Assembly: GCA_964006375.1 (NCBI GenBank)
Contig: OZ023262.1
Span: 197,370,778-197,434,777, forward strand
Direction of reading: 5' to 3'
DNA from: Tillus elongatus
Taxonomy: Eukaryota > Arthropoda > Insecta > Coleoptera > Cleridae
Length of the DNA: 64,000 bases
Both the position numbers and the translations under genes were made by a program. Below the pieces are notes generated by a model, which saw nothing but the letters and a program-made list of their open reading frames with translations, did not search any database and was not told where the DNA came from. Positions 26,347-38,401 of this stretch are shown in pieces. Each line of letters begins with the position of its first letter. Within the stretch, counting starts at the first letter, position 1.

Positions 26347-27329
26347 GCTGGGAAATTGCAAATTATAAACTATTAGTACATCAGAGTGTACATAATACAA
26401 ATTCCATATAAATTTCACTATAAAACGAAAAAGGAAAACCCTTACGGAAGTCTAATTTGATGACGTTAAACTCCGATTACGTGTTGAAATATGTAAATGT
26501 TCAGACCTACGTATATTGGGGGGTTAAATTAGCAACGTTCTTGCAATAATTGGACCACTGGTCAGTAATAAGTACAATACTTACGGTTTACACGTGATGT
26601 ATATGGGCTCTTTGTAAATTGTATATATCCATATCGTTCGACATTTTTTCTTTACACTAAAACATAAAAACAATATAAAAACATTAATATACAAGCATAT
26701 TCTCTATTATTATTAGTCAGTGTTATTTGGATGAGCAATGACAGGTATAAAGCCATAGTTTATTAAAATTATCATCAATGAAACTTTTGAGATTTAAAAC
26801 TAGCAAATTTGGAAATTATCTTAGTTAAAATGGGTTTAAATGAGCCAAAAATGTATATGCAAATAGCTTAAACTCTTAGTCATGACATTCAAACCAAAGA
26901 ATTATGCTCTAAAACAATTACCTAAATGTAATAAAAACCAATCACTTTGTATATAATATATATGTGAGCAATGGACTAAAGTTTATCAAAGACAAAGTGT
27001 TTTTGTGTTGTGAGACTTTTTAAATCAAGATTACAGCATATAAAATTGTTTTCGTTTTAAATTTAGTATTTTTTATTGTCTAGAATTAGTAAGGTTATGC
27101 CAAATGTCATTTTTAATAATAGCGATGTAGAATAATAAGATATGAACTTACCGGGTTTTTTTAAAGATGCACAGCTGTCAAATTATCTCAAGAAAAAATG
27201 CGCTGGGACAAAAGAGGAAACGAGATTCCAGATGAAATTTGAGAAGATTTCCGCTTTTGGGTTGATTGTTGGTTGTTAATGAACTAAGATGCGATAGGCA
27301 GCGTCATATTGTACCTCCCAAAGAATTTA

Positions 27330-27436
<107 letters not shown>

Positions 27437-27945
27437 GAAGAATTACCACGTGCAGACTTACCTACCAAAACTAGGCAGGAATTAAGGTTTGAAATCCATT
27501 TTACTTTGTTTAAAACACAACAAGGGGGCAGAAACCACAAATAAAGACAGTCAATTCTGTCAAACATCTATCAATATGACGTATTTGTGGGAAATTAGAA
27601 CTTCTAAATAAATAAACAGAAATCCTATTTGCGTTCTCACAATAGTTAAAAGTTACAAACCTAGAGGGCGTGAAGCCCGCAGTGCAAAATTTGGAAAGCC
27701 ATTTTAAATATTGTTTATAAACTTTAATACCAATCAAAATTCTGCCAGTAATTTTAATAACCTACTTTGTTAATAACATTTAAGATTTTTCATAGAGGAT
27801 CCGCTTTAAGTTTGAATTTAAAATTCTATGAAAAATTGATAAGAGTTAAAATGAGATATTTCTTTGCGTAAATAATAAAAACATAAATCAAGTTTAATTG
27901 CATATTAGCAGACTATTTTTCTTCTAATTAACAGAATCCACCACT

Positions 27946-27948
<3 letters not shown>

Positions 27949-27981
<33 letters not shown>
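27949..27981. repeat. (GA)n microsatellite
   Basis: Pure GA run of about 33 bp, the only GA tract of note in the window. Confidence 0.95.
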
Positions 27982-27985
<4 letters not shown>

Positions 27986-28350
27986 GAAGTAAGTATAGTA
28001 AAAAAGGTAAATTGATTTCAGTAAATCATCATAATTACTACATTTGAGTGAGGAGTAAGGGGGGATATGCAACCAATATTACACTAAAGTTAATTTTAAT
28101 ATACCATATCTACAGGTATGGATTCTAACAATTAAAACACCACAGTCATAAAAATTTATTAAACAAACAAATACATTAATAAAATCTACAGGGTCATACA
28201 TACACATTGTGTGTAAACTGTCAAGATAAAAGTTTCTATTTACATTTTAAAATACAACAAACAGAAATAAAATCACCATAAATTGTACCCATTAAATTAA
28301 AGTCAAATTATAATAATATAGGGTTATTATTTATACGAGATACTATATAT

Positions 28351-28355
<5 letters not shown>

Positions 28356-28447
<92 letters not shown>
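28356..28447. repeat. (TA)n microsatellite
   Basis: TA repeat of about 92 bp, adjacent to the possible hAT-type remnant. Confidence 0.97.
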
Positions 28448-28448
<1 letters not shown>

Positions 28449-29000
28449 CTCCGGAAATAAAGGCGTCAATTTTATCTTGGATAATAAAAAAAGTTCTAAA
28501 CAGAAACTAGAAGCTGTAGAAATGATAAATTGTCTTACTTGATTGTGCTGATCTATGTGATCCATAAATAATCCTAATGGAGGAGTTGACTCTACACCAG
28601 ATATTGTGGTTTTGGAACATGTACTGGATCTGGATACTTGGGCTTGGGATCTATTCGATGCATTATCATTACTATAGTCACAGTCACAAGAGCTAGAAGG
28701 GGCAATGTCAACAAATCTAGATCTAGACGTGCTACTAGCAAAAGCAGATCCACCAACTGATAAAACATTAGCATCTAAATATGAACCAACTTGCTCTTGT
28801 AGAACTTTTTTATCGAAACTTGGACGCTTGGTGCATTTTAATATGTTTTTTAATTTTTTTGCCTTAAGGACTATATCTTTTTTCGCAGTATTTGCAACTG
28901 TAAATTAATTTCTCACTATTACTGCATTTTGATTTAGTGACATAATTATACACCGAACTTTTTGGTTCCATGTTTGTACGTAGACATTGATAAAATAAAT
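28448..29000 (-). pseudogene. Possible hAT/BED-zinc-finger transposase N-terminal remnant
   Basis: The minus-strand frame from about 28905 to 28448 is open for about 145 codons. It shows LKNILKCTKRPSFDKKVLQ, a Ser-rich linker, then GVESTPPLGLFMDHIDQHNQ. One base away, the upstream frame shows SCKYCEKRYSP then KKIKKHIKMH, which looks like a BED-type zinc finger (C..C...H...H/C) shifted by one base. The arrangement zinc finger - LKCTK/CP - Ser-rich - FMD resembles the start of hAT transposases, but no catalytic domain follows because the (TA)n tract intervenes. The call is tentative; a random open stretch is possible. Confidence 0.35.
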
Positions 29001-29673
29001 CAGGGGAAATAAATTTTGCAGCCTAGTTAGGACTGTTAGTATCATACGGAAAAGAACACGTACCGGATGTAATTTCACCTCCATTCCATTTCATTCCTGA
29101 CAGAAGACTAGGGCAAGAAAACAGAATGCTAAAACTAAAGTAATAAGCTAAGCAAGCTGCTAACTCATGCTATATTCAGATGCTTGCTGCGCTGCAAAAT
29201 TATTTAAAAAAAATTACTTAAAATTCCATGTTCAGCTTTCAAATTTGCAAGCATAAACAATATCCTACAATAATAGGGTTGTCATAAGACAATAATTTTT
29301 TATTTTCACATTGCATGTCACGAGACAGTCCTAATAATTTCCCACCTCGGCGTATTGATATATTTATCATGGCATGGTTGATTGTACCTTGTTTCATATT
29401 GTGGGGATATCGTGTGCAATTTATTGGAAATTTCACAAGCCACACAGTATTTCTCCTGTCAGAAGAAAATTGAATGCCGTTAGAAAAGGTTTGCATGAAA
29501 ATAATAAATTTCGTTATACACAAGAGACTCTAGATAGAGACTGTTTTCTACGCATTCATAGCTTTATTGAGTCACTGAATTTTGTGTAGGCACGCAAAAT
29601 GTTTATTAGGTATAAGCACAAAACACATACGTGAACAAATAAGAAAGTATATTACAATTTTTCAGACTTTTAC

Positions 29674-29676
<3 letters not shown>

Positions 29677-29757
<81 letters not shown>
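29677..29757. repeat. (TA)n microsatellite
   Basis: Pure TA tract of about 81 bp. Confidence 0.97.
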
Positions 29758-29759
<2 letters not shown>

Positions 29760-29982
29760 AAATGGTATTGCACCCCTAATTTAATATCCCCACAAATATA
29801 ATTTAAGTTTTATAATATTATATGTTATATATAATGCCACACGATTGGGTGACAATTGATACGTTATTATTGGGGTATTAACACCTTTTCTTAATTTTAT
29901 ATTACTGATTTGTATAGTTTTGTTATTTCTGGATTGTTGACAGCTAGTTTTATAGTGTATATAATGTATATAATAGATCAGC

Positions 29983-29985
<3 letters not shown>

Positions 29986-30066
<81 letters not shown>
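29986..30066. repeat. (TA)n microsatellite
   Basis: Pure TA tract of about 81 bp. Confidence 0.97.
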
Positions 30067-30068
<2 letters not shown>

Positions 30069-30166
30069 ATAGGGTTATTTTCAATGTCGCATCACCACAC
30101 TTTAAGCAGCCACATATCAAATATTTTTAGAGCTGCTGTAAATATCTTTTCTCGGTGGCTTACTTT

Positions 30167-30283
30167 TTAGTGACTTTTTTTTTAATTCACTAATGAGGAG
30201 GTAGTGACTTTCTAAATTTGAAAACATTTCTTCAAATGAACGCAAACTCCGCCACCTAGAACACATATCCAGGGCCATTGTCA

Positions 30284-30358
<75 letters not shown>
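30167..30358 (-). mobile_element. HINE-like element 3' end with (TA)n
   Basis: TTAGTGACTTTT...AATTCACTAA hairpin at 30167-30193, then CACATATCCAGGGCCATTGT and (TA)n to 30357. Right of the tract the Penelope-like element starts directly. Confidence 0.72.
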
Positions 30359-30359
<1 letters not shown>

Positions 30360-30490
30360 GACGTAATTGGTTCTCGGGTTGAACTCCGTCCAGAATTTAT
30401 TAAAACTCGACTATTCGGCTCCTGTTTTGGAGCCATTTTGAAGAGGCAAAGGAAATACATAAAGACATCAACTCTAAGGCCTTAATCTGC

Positions 30491-31840
30491 CTATTTCTTA
30501 GAGCGGTGGGCAAAGGTGGGTTGAATTGTTGTAGCTAGATTACGGAGCCTCAATCTGACTACTCCCAAAATTTGGCCGGAGGTCGTCTCTAAGGCCTCAA
30601 TGTGTTCAACCTTAGGCCTAAGAGCTCTGGTAGTTCGTTGGATGTCTTGTATTGTATGTACCGTTTTATCTACCTGCCTAGTTAATTTGGAATTTGTTGG
30701 GTCACGGTCAATTAAGTCAGAGGCTTCCGTCATGGTACTTGAAGGATTAAGAGGATTGCAGGTAATTGTTGAGTCAAGTAATGGGGAAATAAAATTGTCT
30801 ATTGAATTTATTGTCTTTTGTGTGTTTGCAATGAAGATAAAATAGGTGTTCAAGTAATCGAAAGGCGAAGAACATCATTTCTCTTATTTAAACATTTGGG
30901 ATGTTTTTTGATCTCGATCGCTTCGTGGATAATTCTGGTTTTGAAGTTGTAAACCGCAGCTGTTATTTTGGCATTGTCGAAGTCTATTTTGAGTCCTGTA
31001 TGAATATGATGCATGGCCAGCGCCGATAAGGAGTTGGATTTTCTAACTGCGAGGGGGTGTTCATATATTCTATTGTGGATGTGACTATTTGTTTGTCCTA
31101 CATACGTTCGGGAACAGTCGGAACCAGGAATTTCCTAAACCCAGTGGGATTCGTTTGGAATCGTATCCTTTGGAGTTTTTATCAGATTTGCCAGGTTGTG
31201 CTCTGTTGTCAATATGGTTTTGTTATTATGGGTTCTAAAAATTCTGATGATTTTGTCGGTGACACCCTTAATCTATGGTAAAAACGCTGTGTTCTATAGA
31301 CTCTATGCGTTCTTGTTGTGGTGTAGTGGTTTGTTGTTGTGCGTTTCTAATGTTTCGTAGTAAGTGATTGTTGTCGTATCCGTTTTCTAGCAATGTCTGT
31401 CTTAAAAAGTTTAATTTTGCCTGTTTATTGTTATTGTCCGTTAGTTTAAGGGGTCGTGTTACTGGTGCTCGAGCCACGGAATTTAGTTCCGATGGGTGAT
31501 GGTGAGATTGGGCGTTAAGGTAACGATTAGTGTGGGTTGTTTTTCGATACACAGTGTAAGAAAATCCTCTGACTGGGTTTCTACTGTTGCGTACCTCTAA
31601 GATGGGTAAAGAAACATTATTTTCTATTTGCATGGTGAACTGAATATGGTGGTTGATGTTATTTAGGTAAGAAAGGAATTCATCTAGGGATTCTTTACCA
31701 GACTGCGAAAATGTCGTCAACGTATTTTAACCAGCAGGATGGTTTAAGTTGACATGACTTAAGGGCTTGTGTCTCGAAGTTTTTCATGAAAATGTAAACC
31801 AATGCAGGAGAGAGTAGTTGTTTTGAAAAATGAAATAAGT
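30491..31840 (-). pseudogene. Penelope-like RT plus GIY-YIG endonuclease remnant
   Basis: Minus strand. The 5'-truncated RT begins near 31830 with SPALVYIFMKNFETQALK, then CWLKYVDDIFAVW (catalytic YVDD, about 31730). A frameshift leads into SLDEFLSYLNNINHHIQFTM, LPILEVRN and YTVYRKTTHTNRYLN (31690-31500), classic Penelope RT/thumb motifs. Further on are EIPGSDCSRTYVGQTNSHIH (about 31125-31065, with a stop at the Tyr before EIP), then ALAMHHIHTGLKIDFDNAKI and IIHEAIEIKKHPKCLNKRND. This is the GIY-YIG endonuclease domain (YVGQT; later Arg, Glu and Asn). A C-terminal tail with a heptad-like region follows (30853-30491). Stops and frameshifts make it inactive. Confidence 0.88.
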
Positions 31841-31974
31841 GTTAGATGTGCAATGTTCTAGAAGAGCTTAGGTATCATGTGAAATATTTTTGAAAATTTT
31901 AATAAATTCTGGACGCGGTTCAACCCGAGAACCAAGTACACATTAAAGACCTCGGAAATCTTTCCAACCATTTA

Positions 31975-32165
31975 GTTTGCCTCTACGGGGTGGAAATTTT
32001 ATCTTATACCAAAACTTTCAACAAACTTCTCATCCGCAAAGTCCGTCTCCTTTGTGACCTTAGATTTCTAAAAGTCTGCCGTGATGGTCACGTGGTCCCA
32101 AAATTTTTCAACTTAAACACCACACCAAATCACATACCATCCCCATCATTTTAAAACGAACAGGC
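31975..32165 (+). pseudogene. Penelope-like ORF N-terminal fragment
   Basis: The plus-strand frame gives FNKLLIRKVRLLCDLRFLKV then CRDGHVVPKFFNL. It resembles the N-terminal 'RLL.DL.FL..C....IP.F' region that precedes the RT in Penelope-like ORFs. It faces the minus-strand RT fragment head to head. It ends at a stop near 32153. Confidence 0.55.
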
Positions 32166-32186
32166 TTTGCTCTCCTTAGAAATCCC

Positions 32187-32830
<644 letters not shown>

Positions 32831-32872
32831 AATGTTTTAATTCTCGTTGAAGCGCCGAGATACAAATAATCT

Positions 32873-33111
<239 letters not shown>

Positions 33112-33154
33112 GGTACTCTAGCAGCCTTCTGCTGCTTCTGCTGAGACCGGTCAC

Positions 33155-33560
33155 TTGGACATAACACAGTTTTTTTGTTTTGGTCTAGCTGTGCATCAGT
33201 ATTTTCATCCGCATGAGTTGCAACAGGTAGACCATAAGTATGAAACTCGGCAGAATATCCATGCTTCTAAGGCAGAGAAAGTAAAGAAAACAGTGACGCA
33301 GCGCTCTTATACTTATCTACGTACATGAGTTTACAATTCGATTCAAATTGCGATCAGAAAACTATGCATTGGGAGGGAGTTCAAGCAGAGATTGAAGGAA
33401 TGGATTATCGGTACATCTCGGGACACGATTCGTCGAACGGTCGATGCAAATCTATGGCTGAGATGCATTTGCAAAAGTTTTGTTCTGTCTTTTGCTTGTT
33501 GGGATATTTTCTTTTCTTTTATGATTGCTTGTCTATGAGGAGGCCCATATGTTTATGTGT
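33155..33560 (+). pseudogene. LINE ORF2 C-terminal fragment (Jockey/CR1-like)
   Basis: The plus-strand frame reads FHPHELQQVDHKYETRQN, TQRSYTYLRT then (stop) VYNSIQIAIRKL and EFKQRLKEWIIG. The order 'H..TR.. ... Y.....YN.....  FK..LK..L' is the usual C-terminal tail of Jockey/CR1/RTE-type ORF2 proteins. There are at least one stop and no RT core. An AT-rich 3' flank with an AATAAA signal and (TA)n tail follows to 34026, consistent with a LINE 3' UTR. Confidence 0.45.
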
Positions 33561-33965
33561 GAATATGAGATGTTTCGGCGGCTAGTATCTATCCGTGCTG
33601 TGTTGCGGTTTGCGTGGGTGCGCGCGCGCGCCTGTGTGTGTGATGGTATGTGTGTGAGCGTGTGTGTGTAAACTAAATTTCTACATTTGAGGTCGCTTAT
33701 ATTTTTATTGAATTCGTTCTGGATACCTCGGCAACAATGGTTGTTTATACTTTTTGTTTGTATGGGTTTAGTTTGTGTAGGTTTCTTAGGTAAGTTTTAG
33801 TTTAAATCTTGATTTAGCCTTAGTATGTAACATAGTGTCATATCTATGTATCTTAGTTACCATGTATTTAGAGAAAGTATATCACTCCAGACACAACGCC
33901 AACAAGTCTCGGACTTATCCGAATGTCTTGTTAAACTTTTTATTTATTTGGTTCAATAAAATAAT

Positions 33966-34026
<61 letters not shown>
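33561..34026 (+). other. Probable LINE 3' UTR with repeat tail
   Basis: Holds a GC/GT-rich simple run (33612-33670) and ends TTGGTTCAATAAAATAATAA then (TA)n at 33970-34026. Assignment to the preceding LINE fragment is inferred from order only. Confidence 0.4.
33970..34026. repeat. (TA)n microsatellite
   Basis: TA tract of about 57 bp directly after an AATAAA-containing sequence. Confidence 0.95.
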
Positions 34027-34029
<3 letters not shown>

Positions 34030-34645
34030 AACAAAATAAGTCCTTAAATATAGGATGCTGTGTGAACTACTTTCCTATATAAATGCCAAGATACCTGTAA
34101 TCAAAAAATAATAAAAACATAGTAGTCATTTTATTATTAAAAAAATTATTTTATAATAAGCTGTTCAGAATTTATCTAAAAGTCCAATGCTTCGTTACAA
34201 TGAACAGACATTAAAATTTTCATTCAACAAAGTTACCCACAAAATCATAATTTGTCCGCAAAAAAAGATTAATTAATCTCCTCTATCAATCCTCCATCAG
34301 CTCTTATGAATGACCCTGATTCGCTTTTGTTGTTCTTCATAACATTCCTGAGGGATAAACATGAAATACCATTGCAAGTTTGCCTTCAAGGTTTTATAAG
34401 ATGGTATGTTTTGAGGCTGTGTTTTGTAAGTTTTTTTAAATACCCATACAGAAAATTATTATCATTACGCACTTTCTGCATCACGATTTTCGTTAACAAG
34501 TAGCCTTATCACAAAGCAGTTTTGTTTATTATGTTAAAATCGAGTGGATGATGTTTCTTACTTCATATAGGATTTAATGATGAGTCTTCAGTTATAAAAG
34601 AAATAAAATTACAATTGTGTGTGTTTTCTGTGTTTTGTTACTTTA
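34030..34645. other. Stretch with no recognised gene
   Basis: AT-rich. No supported motif. Confidence 0.5.
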
Positions 34646-34649
34646 ACGT

Positions 34650-34978
34650 CGGCCTATTTCCGCTACTATGGCCAATCACCGACGCCAGGGAGCAGTTTCA
34701 CCTCACTATCCTGGAAATTTTGCCCAACCCCTGCCTTTCTGTAAGGAGGGTAGGGATCTTTAACGTGCCTAACATCACACGAACACGGGACCGACGGCTT
34801 TACGACCCCTCCGAAGGGCGGAACGTGCAGACATTCAACTTGCTCAAATACAATGCCAGAACCTCGGTTGATGTTAATTTACAGTTTGTATTGAAAAAGT
34901 GAAAGGAGTACCGTGGGATCGAACCCAGTACCCTTCGGTTTAGAGGCACACGTTCTTACCTCTGAACCACCGAGGTTC
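34650..34978 (-). mobile_element. tRNA-derived SINE
   Basis: On the minus strand the head starts GAACCTCGGTGGTTCAGAGG (A box TGGTTCAGAGG, 34969-34959) and has a B box GGGTTCGATCCCAC (34926-34913). The spacing is right for an RNA polymerase III internal promoter. A GC-richer body follows (GTTCCGCCCTTCGGAGGGGT, CGTTAAAGATCCCTACC). It is markedly less AT-rich than its surroundings, about 330 bp long, without an ORF. The body motif 'GGGATCTTTAACGTGCC' (34751-34767, plus strand) looks like a conserved SINE core that recurs in invertebrates, but I cannot name the superfamily securely. Confidence 0.7.
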
Positions 34979-35101
34979 TTAAAAATTACAATTAATTTGT
35001 ATAAAAATTCGACCTGCGATGATTTAGTGATGGTTTCAAATTTAGAGTGAAATAATTTAGTTTAAGTATAACCAGACTATTAAATGGTTATGATTATAAG
35101 G

Positions 35102-35106
<5 letters not shown>

Positions 35107-35190
<84 letters not shown>
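35107..35190. repeat. (TA)n microsatellite
   Basis: About 84 bp TA tract. May be the core of the neighbouring HINE-like copy. Confidence 0.95.
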
Positions 35191-35194
<4 letters not shown>

Positions 35195-35319
35195 TTGTAT
35201 AGCAAATTTTTGTAATGAAAATGGAAATTGTGAATCGTGAAGAAATTGTTTCCAAGGTTACATGCAAATGTATTTTTTTAAAACTTGGTCCAAAAGCTTT
35301 TTGTGGAGAATTATACTTT

Positions 35320-35577
35320 AGCAGGTGTGTAAATAGCTTGAAGAGGTTCGTTTCCCAGGAAAATCGGACCAGTTTTTCTGTAAACATTTAAAGTTTATCT
35401 TTGGAAAATTATTGTACTTTATCAAACAATAAAGTTACTTTGATAAAACAGGGTTTATTGTTTCTACTATACCTAGGTTATACCAAATTCCATGCTTTTT
35501 ATTTAAAAAGGACCTATTTTCCATTAAATATATTTTTTATTAAAATTCACTACCATAACGCACTTGCTGCGTCCAGA
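35320..35577 (-). mobile_element. HINE-like element 5' part
   Basis: Minus-oriented. Terminus CACTACCATAACGCACTTGC followed by TGCGTCC at 35548-35574. Body TAGCTTGAAGAGGTTCGTTT and CCAGGAAAATCGGACCAG. Same subfamily as 12236-12487. The TA tract at 35107 may be its core. Confidence 0.75.
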
Positions 35578-35579
35578 AT

Positions 35580-36606
35580 TTTCGATACGCTTGTTTAAAC
35601 TTCAAAGCAGTTCACAGCTATATCGTATGCCAGAAACACATTGGCGGTAATTTAAGTGCAATTTCCATTTAATTGTAAGCTTTATTATCACTACGCGAAG
35701 GTATTGTCCCTTTATGACCTATTTCCCGGTTCCAAATATGCAATTACATTAAATACTGGACTAGATACACAAGATATACAAACAATTTATGGACGGGCGA
35801 CCACAGATGTTCCAACACTTAAACTTTATACGTAATTATAGTAAAATTACCTCGTAATTTACTGACGCCTCAGATGAGAAAAGCGATATTTTGAACTGCG
35901 GTAAACTCCTGGTTGTGACTAAAGTGATTTTTTAATTTTCTGGTTATTTACTGATTAATTTATTTGACTAATTCCATTTTACCCATTATCTTATATTATA
36001 ATTATTTTAGTTACTCATTAGAGTCGAATATGATTAGAATAAAATTATACATGTTTACCTTGTTTACAACACTGACTATATCAAACCATCAACTCTCTTT
36101 TGAATGAAGTATCCTCTTTTATCTAACTATAGTTTTCCAACTTTTCTCCTGGACCCGCACTTTTATTTGTCTGCCTTGATAGGCTCCAATCTACCTGAGC
36201 ATCCGTTTATTTACAATTTGTAAATAAAAAGATCGATTAAAGAACAAAACAGATAGTAATATAGTAAATTATAGTATCCAAGTTTTTTCTCCGTCTTCGT
36301 ATACTTAAATGTTTGGTTTTCTGTACTTTTCTATCACTGATTTCCAAATTTATCGCTCTATCACATGAATATCATCACGAAACTACTAGATTTATATTTC
36401 TGGAGATAACAAATTTTGAACTATAATAAGTCTGTAAGTGCTACAAAGGCGAATGAGATTATAATAGTTTAAATATATTATGTCCCACCTGTTACAGTGG
36501 GATTGTAGTCTTTAGAATCTACGTGTATTAAATCCTTCTTATACTGTTGTTGTTTGTCACACACTTTTGCCTGTGTTTGCATTACCATTATATTTCCATT
36601 CAGCAA

Positions 36607-36609
<3 letters not shown>
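35580..36609. other. AT-rich stretch, nothing recognised
   Basis: No coding, tRNA or repeat signal supported. Confidence 0.5.

Positions 36610-36610
<1 letters not shown>

Positions 36611-36671
<61 letters not shown>
36611..36671. repeat. (TA)n microsatellite
   Basis: TA tract abutting the left arm of the perfect palindrome. Confidence 0.97.
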
Positions 36672-36676
<5 letters not shown>

Positions 36677-36860
36677 TTTATTTGTTTGCTGTACGTTTGT
36701 GATTTCTTATTGGTTTGCGTGGACTGCAGTTTCGAACCGTCCCGGTTCATCATCAGCACGCTACTCAGTAGCGTGCTGATGATGAACCGGGACGGTTCGA
36801 AACTGCAGTCCACGCAAACCAATAAGAAATCACAAACGTACAGCAAACAAATAAAGTGTA
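36672..36860. repeat. Perfect palindrome, 93-bp arms, 3-bp spacer
   Basis: Arms 36672-36764 and 36768-36860 are exact reverse complements by eye, separated by TCA. Each arm holds a hammerhead-ribozyme-like core, one per strand. Perfect identity implies either a very recent origin or a sequencing/assembly fold-back. The long ORFs through it on both strands are shadows of the palindrome. Confidence 0.95.
36765..36810 (+). ncRNA. Hammerhead-ribozyme-like motif (Penelope type)
   Basis: CTGATGA (36776-36782) is followed by a stem II hairpin GAACC-GGGAC-GGTTC (36784-36798) and GAAA (36799-36802), the invariant core order of hammerhead ribozymes. Stem I is supplied by CACGCTAC/GTAGCGTG (36757-36764 / 36768-36775). 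Stem III after GAAAC is undefined because the palindrome replaces the upstream sequence. Such motifs are known in the terminal repeats of Penelope-like elements, which also occur in this window. The mirror copy is on the minus strand. Activity is not shown. Confidence 0.6.
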
Positions 36861-36898
36861 TATTTAAAAGTGATTACAGTGTAGTGCAATATTCCTAA

Positions 36899-36900
<2 letters not shown>

Positions 36901-36973
<73 letters not shown>
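36901..36973. repeat. (TA)n microsatellite
   Basis: TA tract that ends exactly where a mariner TIR (GTGTGCCCCAAAATGG) begins. Confidence 0.97.
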
Positions 36974-36976
<3 letters not shown>

Positions 36977-37094
36977 TGCCCCAAAATGGTGATGCATGTA
37001 GGGATCTCAAAAACTATAAGAGATAGAGAAACGGTTAAATGGGGAAATTTGTGGGTAACTTTATTACGAATCCAAAGCTGCTTATCCGACTCCG
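36974..37094 (+). mobile_element. Partial Tc1/mariner terminal repeat (family of the 37.6-40.3 kb element)
   Basis: GTGTGCCCCAAAATGGTGAT ... AGAGATAGAGAAACGGTTAA ... CAAAGCTGCTTATCCGACTC matches, as reverse complement, the right end at 40160-40284. Truncated after 37094. Confidence 0.8.
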
Positions 37095-37097
37095 CCA

Positions 37098-37530
37098 ACT
37101 TCTTGACTGTATACAAAATTTCCAATGTTTTATTCAACACGCTGTATAAAATTTTTGTCACAAACAACGATCAGTAGCCCATTATATACTTAATGAACAA
37201 AAATTATTTTTGGTTCAAATTTGGTTTTACAAAAAAAAATAGTGTCAAGTGAAGAAATCAAAATATTTTTTTAAATTCGCTACCATAACACACTTGCTGC
37301 TTTGTGACCTTCAAACTTATACTGTTTAAGAGCCTAGGAAACGGTAAATGTGGCTAAACGAATTCAAGACGGAACTTGTATAGCTCCATCCAGGCTAATT
37401 TTTGGTGACAAATGGTGGATGCGCCCAAAAGAAATTTCTATCCGCCCACCGTATTAATTAATTGTAGAATTGTTCAAACGCAGAATAGCCTGCGTAATTT
37501 AAGCGACACCTTTATACTTTTTATCTTATG

Positions 37531-37617
<87 letters not shown>

Positions 37618-38401
37618 TAAGAGATAGAGAAACGGTTGATTAGGGAAAGTTGTAGGCAATTTTATTACCAATCCAAAGCTGATCATCCGATTTCCCTAAC
37701 TTTTTTCGTTTTTGGGATTTTTTGAAAATAAAAAAATGGCGGATTTTTTTAAAGTGCTATTAGTTTCTTATTTATCAAAATTTTTGAACTTTGTAAAAAC
37801 ACATTCGCAGCAACTTTTAACGTAGAATTCAAATATCTGGTCAGATTTTATGTTTATTGTTAAATAATCACTAGGCGATTGTCAACTTTTTTTCTTATGG
37901 ACGCCATATTGGATTTTGACAGTCTAAAAAAGACCATAATTTTTGCTTTTCAATTATAAATGAGACATTAGAAAAGGACGGTTAAAAATTAAAAAAAAAC
38001 ACGATTTTAAGATTTACTAATACATACATATGGCAACGTCGCAATATGTCAATTAAAAAACATACGGCACTTAATATGATTTCTTCATTATAATCAAGAA
38101 AAAGAGTAAGACATTTTAGCTCTGCAAGTAACATTATTTTCAATATTTTTATACTACTTATAATGACTATAATATTCCTGACAACTCAAGATATCCATGA
38201 TTCGCATTCATTCCAGTTGCTTAGCAACTTGAGTTAATTGTTGTGACAATTGTTTAACAACTAATAAATGTTTGAATTTTTGACATTGTTTGAATTATAC
38301 TCAAGTCTTATTCAGTCGTTTTTTTTTGGCAAAATTTTAATTGGGTTCTCAACTGTTCAAATCTAAGTATTTCAATAAAAATTAAGTTTGTTTATCGCTA
38401 A
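37098..38401 (+). repeat. Left arm of a 1.3-kb inverted repeat
   Basis: Pairs as reverse complement with 43290-44640. Includes a flank (37098-37530) with a degenerate HINE-like terminus (TTCGCTACCATAACACACTT, 37275-37294), a (TA)n tract (37535-37612) and the left TIR of the mariner element up to its start codon region. Confidence 0.8.
37535..37612. repeat. (TA)n microsatellite
   Basis: TA tract at the outer edge of the mariner left TIR. The mirror tract is 44023-44201. Confidence 0.97.

Larger units (their letters stand above)
29001..30165. other. Stretch with two (TA)n tracts, no gene
   Basis: No coding signal. (TA)n at 29677-29757 and 29986-30066. Confidence 0.5.
30370..32165. mobile_element. 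Penelope-like element in inverted (head-to-head) arrangement
   Basis: The minus-strand part (30370-31935) holds the coding remnant. Its two ends are an inverted repeat of about 40 bp: TTGGTTCTCGGGTTGAAC ... CCAGAATTTATTAAAA at 30368-30405, and its reverse complement at 31894-31932. From 31935 the plus strand reads a different part of the same element type (see the 31975-32165 entry). Terminal repeats in inverted orientation next to a 5'-truncated copy are a known structure of Penelope elements. A (TA)n element ends it at 32187. Confidence 0.75.

Noticed and set aside
28592..28774. 60-codon leucine-rich minus frame
   Set aside because: Out of phase with the longer open frame at 28448-28905 and without any motif.
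33612..33670. GC/GT-rich run as a CpG island or Z-DNA regulatory site
   Set aside because: Only about 60 bp of alternating simple sequence with no gene start nearby.
36478..36898. Pair of 114-122 codon ORFs with identical peptide segments on opposite strands
   Set aside because: A perfect palindrome yields the same peptide on both strands; no gene is implied.
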